A stretch of DNA of 44,022 bases from Flavobacteriaceae bacterium UBA2540 (GTDB taxonomy: Bacteria > Bacteroidota > Bacteroidia > Flavobacteriales > Flavobacteriaceae). Shown one piece after another: positions 7,870-15,721 of the stretch (positions are counted from its first letter, which is position 1; the number at the start of each line of letters is the position of its first letter). A program made the position numbers and the translations under genes. The notes under the pieces are model-generated. The model saw only the letters and a program-made list of their open reading frames with translations. It ran no database searches and had not been told where the DNA came from. The DNA is taken from the NCBI GenBank assembly GCA_002340765.1, contig DDMS01000032.1, forward strand, positions 1-44,022, written 5' to 3'.

Positions 7870-8332
7870 ATTCAAACAAGGCAGCAATAAACTCAGCCAC
7901 ACAAGCGGGTTTTTCTTAACCTTTGATTTCAATGGTGCATGAAAAAGTTACTTTAATTCCATTAAATCCTAAATCTTCAATTTCTTTGATAGTAGCATGC
8001 ATTCTCAGCTCACTATTTACTGGAACTGGCGTTGGAAAACGAACTTTGTTCAAGCCATAATTCAAACCCATTTTTACACTTTTGATGGCGAATTGTTCTT
8101 CCAATAGTTTCGAAATCATAGAAACTGACATAAATCCTTGAGCCACAGTACTTTTGAAAGGGCTTTCTATTTTTGCTCTTTCTTAATCTACATGAATCCA
8201 TTGTTTGTCAAGTGTGGCATTCGCAAAATCATTAATCATTTGTTGAGTCACTTGATATCAATTTCCTGATGGTAATTCTTTTTCAAGTGCTAATTTAAAG
8301 TCTGTAAAGTTTTCAAAAATAAGTAGCTTCAT
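7868..8332 (-). pseudogene. MaoC-like (R)-hydratase pseudogene, three in-frame stops
   Basis: One minus-strand frame of 155 codons from ATG 8330-8332 to TAA 7868-7870 encodes a MaoC/NodN-type hot-dog dehydratase. The hydratase signature is QMINDFANATLDKQWIHVD, followed by ESPFKSTVAQGFMSVSMIS and then NYGLNKVRFPTPVPVNSELR. The full length equals the family norm of about 150-155. Internal stops fall at codon 25 (TGA, 8258-8260), codon 50 (TAA, 8183-8185) and codon 139 (TAA, 7916-7918). There are no frameshifts, and conservation continues across each stop. An intact paralog elsewhere in the genome seems likely. The 76-codon frame 7916-8146 is only the longest uninterrupted piece. Confidence 0.88.
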
Positions 8333-8336
8333 AAAA

Positions 8337-8960
8337 TTACTTTTTCGTAAATAAATCATCTTTTATTTTCGGCAATTGCAAATGAAATTTCACTGCAACC
8401 AATCGAATTGAGAATATTATTGAGGCTGCAAAAACAAAACTTACATTTTGATTTACTTCAAAATAATCCAACGATAAATATAAAACACCTCCAACCAAAC
8501 AGGCAGAGGCATATATTTCTTTTTCAAAAATCAATGGTACTTTGTTGGTTAAAATATCTCTTAAAACGCCTCCAAAAACAGCTGAAATCATTCCCATAAT
8601 CAATGCAATTATTGGATGTAAATTATATGCCAATCCTTTTTGCAAACCTAGTAAGGTAAACACTCCCAAGCCAATAGTGTCAAACAAAAATAAGGTTTTA
8701 CTGAGTGGCAAAATCTTACTTTTGAACAAAATTGTGGTGATCACTGCTGCTAAAATGGTCCATACATAATTCAAATCGCCAATCCAATTAATAGGATGAG
8801 CGTTGATCAAAACATCACGCAACATGCCTCCTCCAACTGCTGTCACAAAAGCAATAATGAGCACGCCAAACAAATCGAAATTCTTTTCAGAAGCAACCAA
8901 AGCACCACTTATGGCAAAGGCAAAAGTTCCTAAAATATCGAGTGTATAAATCAACTCCAT
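8337..8960 (-). CDS. trimeric intracellular cation channel (TRIC/UPF0126) family protein
   Basis: A 207-residue inner-membrane protein built from two copies of the UPF0126/YicG domain. Each copy has a Gly-rich signature, GGGMLRDVL in the first half and FGGVLRDIL in the second, and there are seven hydrophobic segments in all. Bacterial TRIC homologs form trimeric potassium-permeable channels, while some YicG members are thought to move small organic substrates such as glycine. The substrate here is not decided by sequence. The ATG lies one base downstream of the helicase stop, so the two genes form an operon. The downstream pseudogene starts four bases after this stop. Confidence 0.92.
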   Translation of the reverse strand: MELIYTLDILGTFAFAISGALVASEKNFDLFGVLIIAFVTAVGGGMLRDVLINAHPINWIGDLNYVWTILAAVITTILFKSKILPLSKTLFLFDTIGLGVFTLLGLQKGLAYNLHPIIALIMGMISAVFGGVLRDILTNKVPLIFEKEIYASACLVGGVLYLSLDYFEVNQNVSFVFAASIIFSIRLVAVKFHLQLPKIKDDLFTKK

Positions 8961-8961
8961 G

Positions 8962-10083
8962 TTACACAGTTACTTCTGTAAATTTGATAGAAAGTTCTTT
9001 TTGCAATTGATGAATTCGTTCCATTTCCGAAGGCAAGATAAACGCAATAGAAGTACCAGATTTTCCTGCTCTAGCCGTTCTTCCACTTCTGTGCGTATAA
9101 TAATCGTTGGTTTCTGGCAATTGATGGTGAATTACAAATTCCAATCCTTTTACATCAATTCCACGTGCTGAAACATCCGTTGAAATCAAATATTGCAAAC
9201 TTTCATTTTTGAAAGCACGCATCACTTTATCTCGTTCTTTTTGTTGCATATCACCTTCTAATGCACCAGCCGAAAATCCATTTTCAATCAATTGAGTTGC
9301 CAAATTTTGAGCACCTGCTTTGGTTCTGCAAAAAATAATTCCTCTTTGCGAAGTTCTTTTTTCTAAAAAAGCAATGATGTCATCCGTTTTCTCTTTGATG
9401 GTTGTTTTCGCATATTGATGTCTGATGTTCGCATTTACTAAAGAATCACTATTAATTTCAACACTTGGCGCATTCGCATCCATATAGGTTTTGATGATTT
9501 TCTTGATTTCTTCGGGCATAGTTGCTGAAAAAAGCCACGTTTTTCTATCTACTTTAGTCGTGAATTTCAAGATTCTATTCAAATCTTGTTTAAAACCCAT
9601 GCTCAACATTTCGTCAGCTTCATCCAAAACAATAGTTTTTACATGACTGATATCAATGCTTCCACGCTCAATAAAATCAATCAATCTACCTGGAGTTGCA
9701 ACTACAACGTGCGTAGTTCTTGACAGATTGTACAATTGTTTGTCAATTTTTTCTCCACCAAAAACGGCTTCTAAGAAAATAGGCGTTTCATTGAATTTGG
9801 TAAACTTAAATAGTTGTTTTTTAATTTGTTGTACCAATTCTCTTGTTGGCGACAAAATCAATGCCTGAATATGTGGAAACGAAGCATCTATTTGATGCAG
9901 TATTGGCAAACCAAATGCCACTGTTTTTCCAGTGCCTGTTTGAGCTAAGCCAATAAAATCGGTTTTTGAATTCAGTAAAATAGGCAACGCTTTTTGTTGA
10001 ATTTCTGTGGGTTGCGAAATTCCGAGTTCTTTAATAGCTTGAATATACTTTTTATGAACTCCAAGTGCTGAAAATGTGGTCAT
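8962..10083 (-). CDS. DEAD-box ATP-dependent RNA helicase
   Basis: A 373-residue RNA helicase with a complete motif set: Q motif GISQPTEIQQKALP near residue 21, Walker A AQTGTGKT 47-54, PTREL near 79-83, TPGR 130-133, DEAD 154-157, SAT 186-188, and motif VI HRSGRTARAG 331-340. It ends soon after the second RecA domain, so it lacks the basic C-terminal tail of many RhlE or DeaD proteins. Such enzymes remodel rRNA and mRNA, often in ribosome assembly or cold growth. It is the first gene of a two-gene operon with the TRIC-like channel. A -7 box lies 17 bases upstream. Confidence 0.95.
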   Translation of the reverse strand: MTTFSALGVHKKYIQAIKELGISQPTEIQQKALPILLNSKTDFIGLAQTGTGKTVAFGLPILHQIDASFPHIQALILSPTRELVQQIKKQLFKFTKFNETPIFLEAVFGGEKIDKQLYNLSRTTHVVVATPGRLIDFIERGSIDISHVKTIVLDEADEMLSMGFKQDLNRILKFTTKVDRKTWLFSATMPEEIKKIIKTYMDANAPSVEINSDSLVNANIRHQYAKTTIKEKTDDIIAFLEKRTSQRGIIFCRTKAGAQNLATQLIENGFSAGALEGDMQQKERDKVMRAFKNESLQYLISTDVSARGIDVKGLEFVIHHQLPETNDYYTHRSGRTARAGKSGTSIAFILPSEMERIHQLQKELSIKFTEVTV

Positions 10084-10100
10084 TGTTTACAAATTTTGTG

Positions 10101-10108
10101 CAAAGATA
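10101..10108 (-). promoter_or_regulatory. -7 box of the DEAD-box helicase
   Basis: TATCTTTG on the minus strand matches TAnnTTTG, 17 bases upstream of the helicase ATG. Confidence 0.5.
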
Positions 10109-10147
10109 GTTTTATAAGTATTAATTTGTGATTGATGAGCATCAATT

Positions 10148-10240
10148 TTAAAGAATATACTTTTTAGGTTTGAAATAAGTGGCCTCAAATTCATAGATAG
10201 GATTGTATTTGAAAAACTCGTCAATTCGTGGCAATCTGTC
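10148..10240 (-). pseudogene. possible 3' coding relic
   Basis: Within the 327-base gap 10084-10410, a minus-strand frame of about 30 codons reads RLPRIDEFFKYNPIYEFEAT and ends in YFKPKKYIL plus stop (10148-10150). It looks like a protein C-terminus but has no start. I do not recognise the family, and chance cannot be excluded for so short a stretch. The rest of the gap holds the helicase promoter and a palindromic repeat. Confidence 0.3.
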
Positions 10241-10405
10241 TCAAGAACATTAAATTTAAATTTATTGAATTAATATCAATAGAATTTCGGAAATACCTCA
10301 CAGGTTTTTAAAACCTGTGAGGTATGGTAAATATAAATTTTTTGATGTAAGTCAACTTTTAAAATTTCTTCAATTAGTGGCTTATCGCCTCAAGAAAATT
10401 GATTT
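10219..10405. repeat. imperfect direct repeats flanking a palindrome
   Basis: A unit of about 37 bases starting TCAATT at about 10220 recurs at about 10370. Shared blocks are TCAATT, GTGGC and CTCAAGAA, roughly three quarters identical. The two copies flank the perfect palindrome at 10293-10325. Read on the minus strand in one frame, both copies also give similar peptides (P-R/L-I-D/E-E). Confidence 0.4.
10293..10325. repeat. REP-like palindromic repeat
   Basis: A perfect 16-base inverted repeat with a single-base loop; the arm core is ACCTCACAGGTTTT. It lies between a helicase promoter and a thioesterase 3' end, as such elements often do in Bacteroidota intergenic DNA. A related degenerate copy is at 22936-22962. 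Confidence 0.75.
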
Positions 10406-10410
10406 TAAAA

Positions 10411-10806
10411 TCAATCAATAATTTGCAATACTTTCAACACATTTTCTCTAATCCTCACAGGCTTATGTGTTTGAGCATCCAACATGGCCCAAATGGTTTT
10501 GGCAGCCACCAACAAAGTATCATCTTTATAAAATTCAATATGCCTCACAGAAGTGACTCCTTTGGTCTCTCCTACCCACGTTTTTGCGATGACTTCATCA
10601 CCCAAAAATGCCTGATTTTTATACTCAATTTCGTGTTTCATCACAACCCAAATATAGTCAGGAAAAGGGTTTTGTGTGGTTAAAAAAACCCAATGTTTTG
10701 TTGCGACTACTTCCATCCATTGGACATAAACAGCATTGTTTACGTGGTCAAGAGTGTCAATTGCATCAGCTGTAACTTGAAAATTAAGAGAGAAAACGTT
10801 CTTCAT
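10411..10806 (-). CDS. acyl-CoA thioesterase, hot-dog fold
   Basis: A 131-residue single-domain hot-dog protein of the 4-hydroxybenzoyl-CoA thioesterase/YbgC type, which hydrolyses acyl-CoA thioesters. The signature is DTLDHVNNAVYVQWME at residues 17-32, with the catalytic Asp20 and conserved Asn and Tyr. The following long helix and beta strands (KHEIEYKNQAFLGDEVIAKT) are typical. Length is normal. The acyl substrate cannot be deduced. It is transcribed alone, divergent from the MATE gene. A small AT-rich palindrome (about 10395-10412) at the stop codon may act as a weak terminator. Confidence 0.88.
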   Translation of the reverse strand: MKNVFSLNFQVTADAIDTLDHVNNAVYVQWMEVVATKHWVFLTTQNPFPDYIWVVMKHEIEYKNQAFLGDEVIAKTWVGETKGVTSVRHIEFYKDDTLLVAAKTIWAMLDAQTHKPVRIRENVLKVLQIID

Positions 10807-10910
10807 GAAATGAGTTTTTACAAACTTAGAAAAAATACTATTCTCATAACAATTATTGATGCAAAACTTTAAAAAAATTACTGATTAATCCCCATCTTTG
10901 CAAGACTTTT

Positions 10911-12257
10911 ATGGAAGGATTAGCAAACAATTTAGGATCAGAGAAAATCAGTAAACTGCTTATCAAACAAGCAGTTCCTGCAACAATTGGTATTCTTGTA
11001 ATGTCGCTCAACATGATTGTTGACACGATTTTTGTAGGACAATGGATTGGTGTTTTGGCAATTGCTGCAATTACAGTGGTGTTGCCGATTGCATTTCTAA
11101 TTTCCTCTATTGGAATGGGTATTGGAATTGGTGGAAGCTCTATTATTTCAAGGGCTTTAGGTGAGGAAAAATCAGAAAAAGCTTTTCTAACTTTCGGAAA
11201 TCAAATCAGCTTAACTTTACTATTATCTATCATTTTTGTGATTGTAGGAATTTTTTTTAGTGTTCCCATCCTGAATCTTTTTGGGGCAAAAGGCGATATT
11301 CTTCCCATTGCAGCCACCTATTTTAATGTCATTATTTACGGGGTTCCTTTTTTGGCATTCGCAATGATGGGAAATCCTGTGATTAGAGCTGAAGGAAAAC
11401 CAAAATTTGCTATGGTTGCCATGATTATTCCTGCCATCGTGAATGTGGTGTTGGATATTATTTTCATCAAATATTTCAATTGGGGAATGTGGGGTGCTGC
11501 ATTGGCCACAACCATTTCTTATGCGAGTTGTGGGATGTTTATTTTCTATTTCTTTTTATCAAAAAGAAGCGAACTGAAAATAATTCCGAAAAACTTTTTG
11601 TTGAATGTCATAATTGTCAAAGAAATCATTGCTTTAGGTGGCGTTACCATTGTAAGACAAGGTGCCATCAGTGTGTTAATGATTGTGTTGAACTACTCAT
11701 TATTTGTTTATGGGGGCGAAATTGCGATTTCAATTTACGGCATTATCAATCGAGTAATGATGTTTGCATTGTCACCCGTTTTGGGAGTTTCTCAAGGTTT
11801 TTTGCCAGTGGCAGGTTTCAACATTGGTGCGCAAAAAAATGACAGAGTAAAAGAAACCATAAAAACAGCGATTGCTTTTGGAACGATTTTAGGAACCATT
11901 ATTTTCGTTGGAATTTTGGTTTTCAAAGAAGAAATCATTCGGATTTTTACTACAGATGCAACATTGATACAAGAAACACCAAATGCGTTGTTGATTGTTT
12001 TTTTAGTAACACCAATTGTCACAATGCAATTAATCGGCTCTGCCTATTTTCAAGCAGCAGGAAAAGCTTTTCCAGCATTGTTATTGACCTTATTAAAACA
12101 AGGAATTTTTCTGATTCCCCTCGCCTATTTTCTGCCAAAATACTTTGGAATTAATGGTGTTTGGTGGTCTTTTCCAATTTCGGATTTATTGTCAACCATC
12201 ATTACCATCATTATTATGAAAAGAGAAGTTGCGAAAAATCTAAAAACTACAACATAG
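10911..12257 (+). CDS. MATE-family multidrug efflux transporter
   Basis: A 448-residue protein with the twelve hydrophobic segments of the MATE fold in two six-helix bundles. MATE proteins use a Na+ or H+ gradient to expel cationic drugs or metabolites across the inner membrane. The N-terminal helix carries the typical KLLIKQAVPATIGILVMSLN, and each half has conserved Gly/Pro-rich turns (GMGIGIGGSSIISRALGE; SQGFLPVAGFNIGAQ). The last 11 bases overlap the end of the convergent DUF2461 gene. Substrate is unknown. Family call is secure. Confidence 0.93.
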   Translation: MEGLANNLGSEKISKLLIKQAVPATIGILVMSLNMIVDTIFVGQWIGVLAIAAITVVLPIAFLISSIGMGIGIGGSSIISRALGEEKSEKAFLTFGNQISLTLLLSIIFVIVGIFFSVPILNLFGAKGDILPIAATYFNVIIYGVPFLAFAMMGNPVIRAEGKPKFAMVAMIIPAIVNVVLDIIFIKYFNWGMWGAALATTISYASCGMFIFYFFLSKRSELKIIPKNFLLNVIIVKEIIALGGVTIVRQGAISVLMIVLNYSLFVYGGEIAISIYGIINRVMMFALSPVLGVSQGFLPVAGFNIGAQKNDRVKETIKTAIAFGTILGTIIFVGILVFKEEIIRIFTTDATLIQETPNALLIVFLVTPIVTMQLIGSAYFQAAGKAFPALLLTLLKQGIFLIPLAYFLPKYFGINGVWWSFPISDLLSTIITIIIMKREVAKNLKTTT

Positions 12258-12921
12258 ATTCGCCATTTAAATTGGTAGTCAATATATCACTAAACAAATT
12301 AAAAAATGGACGCAATGCTTGAAAACTTTTGTCAACTTCATGCAAAAAGTTTGGCGAAAGCACTTCTTCATCAGTAAAATTTCTCTGCGCAATAAAACCT
12401 TTTTTTCTTAACAAATCTGATGCAGGATGGTCTTTGTTAAAACCTCTTGGAGACGTTTTTAATTCTTCAAAACTCTCAAGCTTTCCGCCAAAGTTACTTT
12501 GGTATTTTTCTTCTGTTAAGATGGCTCTGATTTCGGTGGCATCTTGCGCAATCTCCTGTCGAATTCTAAATAAGTCTTCTTTACTAGGTTCCCAAAAACC
12601 CCCAGCCAATAAAGATTCTCCAGGTTTTATTCTTATAAAATAGCCGCCTCTTAATTCTTTTCCCAACCTAGAAAATGAGTTTGCAAATTGCGCTTTATAA
12701 GGTGTTTTATCATTCGAAAAACGCACATCTCTGTAGATTCTCATCATTTTTGAGGCCTCAATTTCGTCGTGTTCTTGCAAAATTCCATAAATTTCAGCAA
12801 AGAATAATTTTGCGTTTTGTTGGGCTTCTAAAAACCTATTTTTTTGTTCAACAAACCATTCTCTTTGGTTGTTTTGTTTTAAATCTTTTAAAAATTGAAG
12901 CGTTGCAATGTTGATGTTCAT
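12247..12921 (-). CDS. DUF2461 family protein
   Basis: A 224-residue conserved cytosolic protein of the DUF2461/TIGR02453 family, whose biochemical function is not known. Recognisable segments are RIYRDVRFSNDKTPYKA, then GKELRGGYFIRIKPGES, then GGFWEPSKEDLFRIRQEI, all in the usual order and at normal length. It overlaps the 3' end of the MATE gene by 11 bases tail to tail. The start at 12921 gives MNINIATLQFLKDL, which fits the family's N-terminal helix. Confidence 0.9.
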   Translation of the reverse strand: MNINIATLQFLKDLKQNNQREWFVEQKNRFLEAQQNAKLFFAEIYGILQEHDEIEASKMMRIYRDVRFSNDKTPYKAQFANSFSRLGKELRGGYFIRIKPGESLLAGGFWEPSKEDLFRIRQEIAQDATEIRAILTEEKYQSNFGGKLESFEELKTSPRGFNKDHPASDLLRKKGFIAQRNFTDEEVLSPNFLHEVDKSFQALRPFFNLFSDILTTNLNGESML

Positions 12922-13340
12922 TGATATGAATTTGTAGGGTCAATTTACAAAATACATTTCTAATTTTAACTTTGTCTTTTATAAAAAATGAGGTTATTAA
13001 ATTATTTAGTTTGTTTTTTAAAAAAATCTCGATTTCCTTAGGAATTTTGCATTCAACTTATTTAAATTAATATCAAATTTAATCCGTTGGGGGTATTAAA
13101 TGATTTGATTTTTGATATGGTGGATTCAAATTAATTGACAATTAAAAAAAGAAATTGATCAGTTTTTTATCTATTATAAAACAAGAGATTCAAATCAAGT
13201 TTAAATATGATAAATCCGATAAAATATAGAACTCATTATTATCAAAACTAATTATAAAATTTGTCTAAACTTTTGGATTCAGTCTGAATTGATTTTTTTT
13301 GTTTTTCAAAAAGTAAAGAAAGGTAACGATGTTGAAAAAG
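12922..13340. other. 419-base intergenic region with no gene found
   Basis: Very AT-rich DNA between two minus-strand genes. I read all six frames and found no protein-like stretch, tRNA or strong hairpin. It should hold the promoter of the DUF2461 gene, but no good TAnnTTTG box stands out. Confidence 0.6.
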
Positions 13341-13631
13341 TTAATCTTCTTCTATAACTTCTTCATCTTCCGTGTTTACATCAAAATTTTCGTTGTCGTC
13401 AAATGATTCTTCATCATCTGCATAATCTTCCATGGTTTGTTCTAATTTAGAACTAATTTTTACCAAATAAATCTTGTCTTCAGTTCTCACTTCAACAGCT
13501 TTAATGGTTTCGCCTTTGGCATTTTTAAACGAAATGATATCACCATAATCATATCCGTCAGGATATTTTTCAATTAACATGTTCAGAATATCTTTCGTCA
13601 GTTTAGCGTAATCTACAATTACTCTTTTCAT
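13341..13631 (-). CDS. small conserved protein with acidic tail
   Basis: A 96-residue protein of a family I recognise from Flavobacteriia, sometimes mislabelled as DNA primase. Residues 1-65 are a compact mixed alpha/beta unit (MKRVIVDYAKLTKDILNML, YPDGYDYGDIISFKNAKGE, IYLVKISSKLEQTMEDYAD). Residues 70-96 are almost entirely acidic, a tail that could mimic nucleic acid or bind a basic partner. No catalytic motif is visible. It follows the polyamine operon on the same strand with a 75-base gap, so co-transcription is possible but unproven. Confidence 0.8.
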   Translation of the reverse strand: MKRVIVDYAKLTKDILNMLIEKYPDGYDYGDIISFKNAKGETIKAVEVRTEDKIYLVKISSKLEQTMEDYADDEESFDDNENFDVNTEDEEVIEED

Positions 13632-13706
13632 ACGTTCGTTTTTACAAATACGAATTTAAAATCTTTTTCTTTAAAACAATGATCTAAAGTAAAAAAAACA
13701 TTTTTT

Positions 13707-14675
13707 TTACATCTCTAATAAATACGCAAAAATCAATGGCGCAACAATGGTTGCATCACTTTCAATAATGAATTTTGGGGTATGAATATCTAATTTTCCC
13801 CAAGTGATTTTTTCGTTAGGAACCGCTCCTGAATAAGAACCATAACTGGTTGTTGAATCAGAAATTTGACAAAAATAACTCCAAAAAGGTGTATCAGTCC
13901 TTTCCAAATCTTGGTTTAACATTGGTACTACACAAATTGGAAAATCGCCTGCAATGCCTCCTCCTATTTGGAAAAATCCAATGCCATTTACTGAATTTTT
14001 AGTATACCAATCAGCCAAGAATGTCATGTATTCAATGCCTGATTTCATAGTGCTTGCTTTAATTTCGCCTTTCAAAACATAAGAAGCAAAAATATTTCCC
14101 ATTGTTGAGTCTTCCCATCCTGGAACAACCATTGGTAAGTTTTTTTCTGCTGCGGTAAACATCCAAGAATTTTTTATGTCAATTTCGTAATATTCTTCCA
14201 AAACTCCAGAAAGCAAAAGCTTATACATGAATTCATGAGGAAAATAACGTTCTCCTTTTGATTCTGCATCTTTCCATATTTTTAAAATATGTTTTTGCAA
14301 ACGTCTAAAAGCTTCTTCCTCAGGAATACAAGTATCTGTCACTCTGTTCAATCCTTTTTCTAGTAAATCCCATTCGTCTTGTGGCGTTAAATCACGATAA
14401 TTCGGCACGCGCTTATAATGAGAATGTGCTACTAAATTCATCACATCTTCTTCTAAATTTGCGCCTGTACAAGAAATAATTTGCACTTTGTCTTGACGAA
14501 TGATTTCTGCAAATATTTTTCCTAATTCGGCTGTGCTCATCGCTCCTGCTATTGAAACCAGCATTTTAGACCCATTATTTAACTGCTTTTCATATCCTTT
14601 TGCAGCGTCAACTAAAGCTGCTGCATTGAAATGTAAAAAGTAATTTTCAATAAAATTAGTAATTGGTTTGTTCAT
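13707..14675 (-). CDS. deoxyhypusine-synthase-like protein
   Basis: A 322-residue member of the deoxyhypusine synthase (DHS) family. The eukaryotic enzyme moves an aminobutyl group from spermidine to eIF5A using NAD. Bacteria lack eIF5A, and the bacterial members are thought to use small polyamines. The catalytic Lys of DHS is kept as Lys294 in the motif ITWGKLD, and the NAD-region features SIAGAMSTAELGK, CTGANLEED and FFQIGGGIAGDFP are present. It is the third gene of the cluster with arginine decarboxylase and the agmatinase-like gene (69-base gap), so it probably makes a polyamine such as homospermidine or modifies one. The product is an inference. Confidence 0.88.
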   Translation of the reverse strand: MNKPITNFIENYFLHFNAAALVDAAKGYEKQLNNGSKMLVSIAGAMSTAELGKIFAEIIRQDKVQIISCTGANLEEDVMNLVAHSHYKRVPNYRDLTPQDEWDLLEKGLNRVTDTCIPEEEAFRRLQKHILKIWKDAESKGERYFPHEFMYKLLLSGVLEEYYEIDIKNSWMFTAAEKNLPMVVPGWEDSTMGNIFASYVLKGEIKASTMKSGIEYMTFLADWYTKNSVNGIGFFQIGGGIAGDFPICVVPMLNQDLERTDTPFWSYFCQISDSTTSYGSYSGAVPNEKITWGKLDIHTPKFIIESDATIVAPLIFAYLLEM

Positions 14676-14744
14676 TTTTATCTATGTTAAAATGAAAACA
14701 TCTTCTTTAAAAAATAGTTTTCATTTCTAAATTTCTGTTATTTA

Positions 14745-15680
14745 TTAAAAATCGTCTTCATCATTTTTAAACTTAGACAATTTACTAAATGGATTGTTAT
14801 TTGGGCTTGAATCATCTGTATCATAAGTATCATTTTTTGATGAAAACTTATAACTCAACATTTTATAATACAATTTTGCAGCCAAAGAGTCAGATGTTTT
14901 TTGATTTGGAATTGGGCAAAATTCAGCCATGTCAAAACCAACCACATTTTTCTTAGTAAAGACTCTTTTCAAGAATTCTAATGTTTCATAATAGAACAAT
15001 CCTCCAGAAACTGGATTACCAGTTGCAGAAAAAATGGAAGCATCAAATGCTGAAAAATCAAATGTGATGAAAACATTGCTTGTCAATTGATCAATCACAT
15101 CATCCATCCAAAATTCATTCACAGCCATATCATGAGCAAAAAATACTTTGTCTGCATTCATAGTTCTTTTTTCAGAAATATCCATACTTCTGATACCTAC
15201 TTGAACCAAATTTGTGGTTTGATTTGCTTCATATAGAGCACATTTATGGTGAAAAGAAGAGCCTTCAAATTCTTTGCATAAGTTTGCATGCGCATCAAAA
15301 TGCAATACTGTCAAGCTCTGAAAACAGTCATTAAAAGCTTTGATTGTTCCTATAGAAACTGAATGTTCGCCACCAAAAACTGTTACAAATTTATTTTTGT
15401 TGATGAATTTTTTAACGTTTTGATGCACTGCATTCACCATAGCTTGTGGTGAAGAATTTTCACTAATTGGGTCTGCTAAAAAAACTCCTTCTTTATACAC
15501 TTCAGAATCTGTTTCAATATCATACAAATCCATATTTTCTGATGCTTCCAAAAAAGCTTGTGGACCTTTGTTAGCACCTTTTTGCCATCTGTATGCTCCT
15601 TCAAAAGGAACAGGAATTAACACAATTTTTGAATTGCCTAATGTTGCATTGTTTTCTGGAATTCCCGCATACGTTTTCAT
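14745..15680 (-). CDS. speB: agmatinase/ureohydrolase-like protein with altered active site
   Basis: A 311-residue protein with the arginase/agmatinase fold. Canonical agmatinases hydrolyse agmatine to putrescine and urea with two Mn ions held by one His of GGEHS, two Asp and a His of DAHxD, and two Asp of DxDxxD. Here GGEHS is intact (103-107), but the second motif is DAHAN (Asn133 for Asp) and the third is DFSAFD (Ser210 for Asp). The substrate-site GTPEPGG has become GNPVSGG (Val224 for Glu). The frame is otherwise intact and full length, so this looks like a pseudoenzyme or a changed activity and not a decaying gene. Residues 279-311 form a polar, acidic tail. It is the middle gene of the polyamine operon, 41 bases after speA. 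Confidence 0.85.
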   Translation of the reverse strand: MKTYAGIPENNATLGNSKIVLIPVPFEGAYRWQKGANKGPQAFLEASENMDLYDIETDSEVYKEGVFLADPISENSSPQAMVNAVHQNVKKFINKNKFVTVFGGEHSVSIGTIKAFNDCFQSLTVLHFDAHANLCKEFEGSSFHHKCALYEANQTTNLVQVGIRSMDISEKRTMNADKVFFAHDMAVNEFWMDDVIDQLTSNVFITFDFSAFDASIFSATGNPVSGGLFYYETLEFLKRVFTKKNVVGFDMAEFCPIPNQKTSDSLAAKLYYKMLSYKFSSKNDTYDTDDSSPNNNPFSKLSKFKNDEDDF

Positions 15681-15721
15681 ATTAATCTTTGATCTGGTTT
15701 GATTTTTTAAATTATTTACAA

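Noticed and set aside
8013..8201. 62-codon minus-strand frame with its own ATG
   Set aside because: It is the +1 shadow of the MaoC pseudogene; the family motifs are in the other frame.
1028..8332. Alternative genetic code (TGA as Trp, TAA as Gln) to explain the interrupted genes
   Set aside because: More than thirty intact genes in the window end normally at TAA or TGA and have no internal stops, so reassigned codons are not plausible.
10399..10683. 94-codon plus-strand frame
   Set aside because: It is antisense to the thioesterase gene, whose hot-dog motifs are clear.
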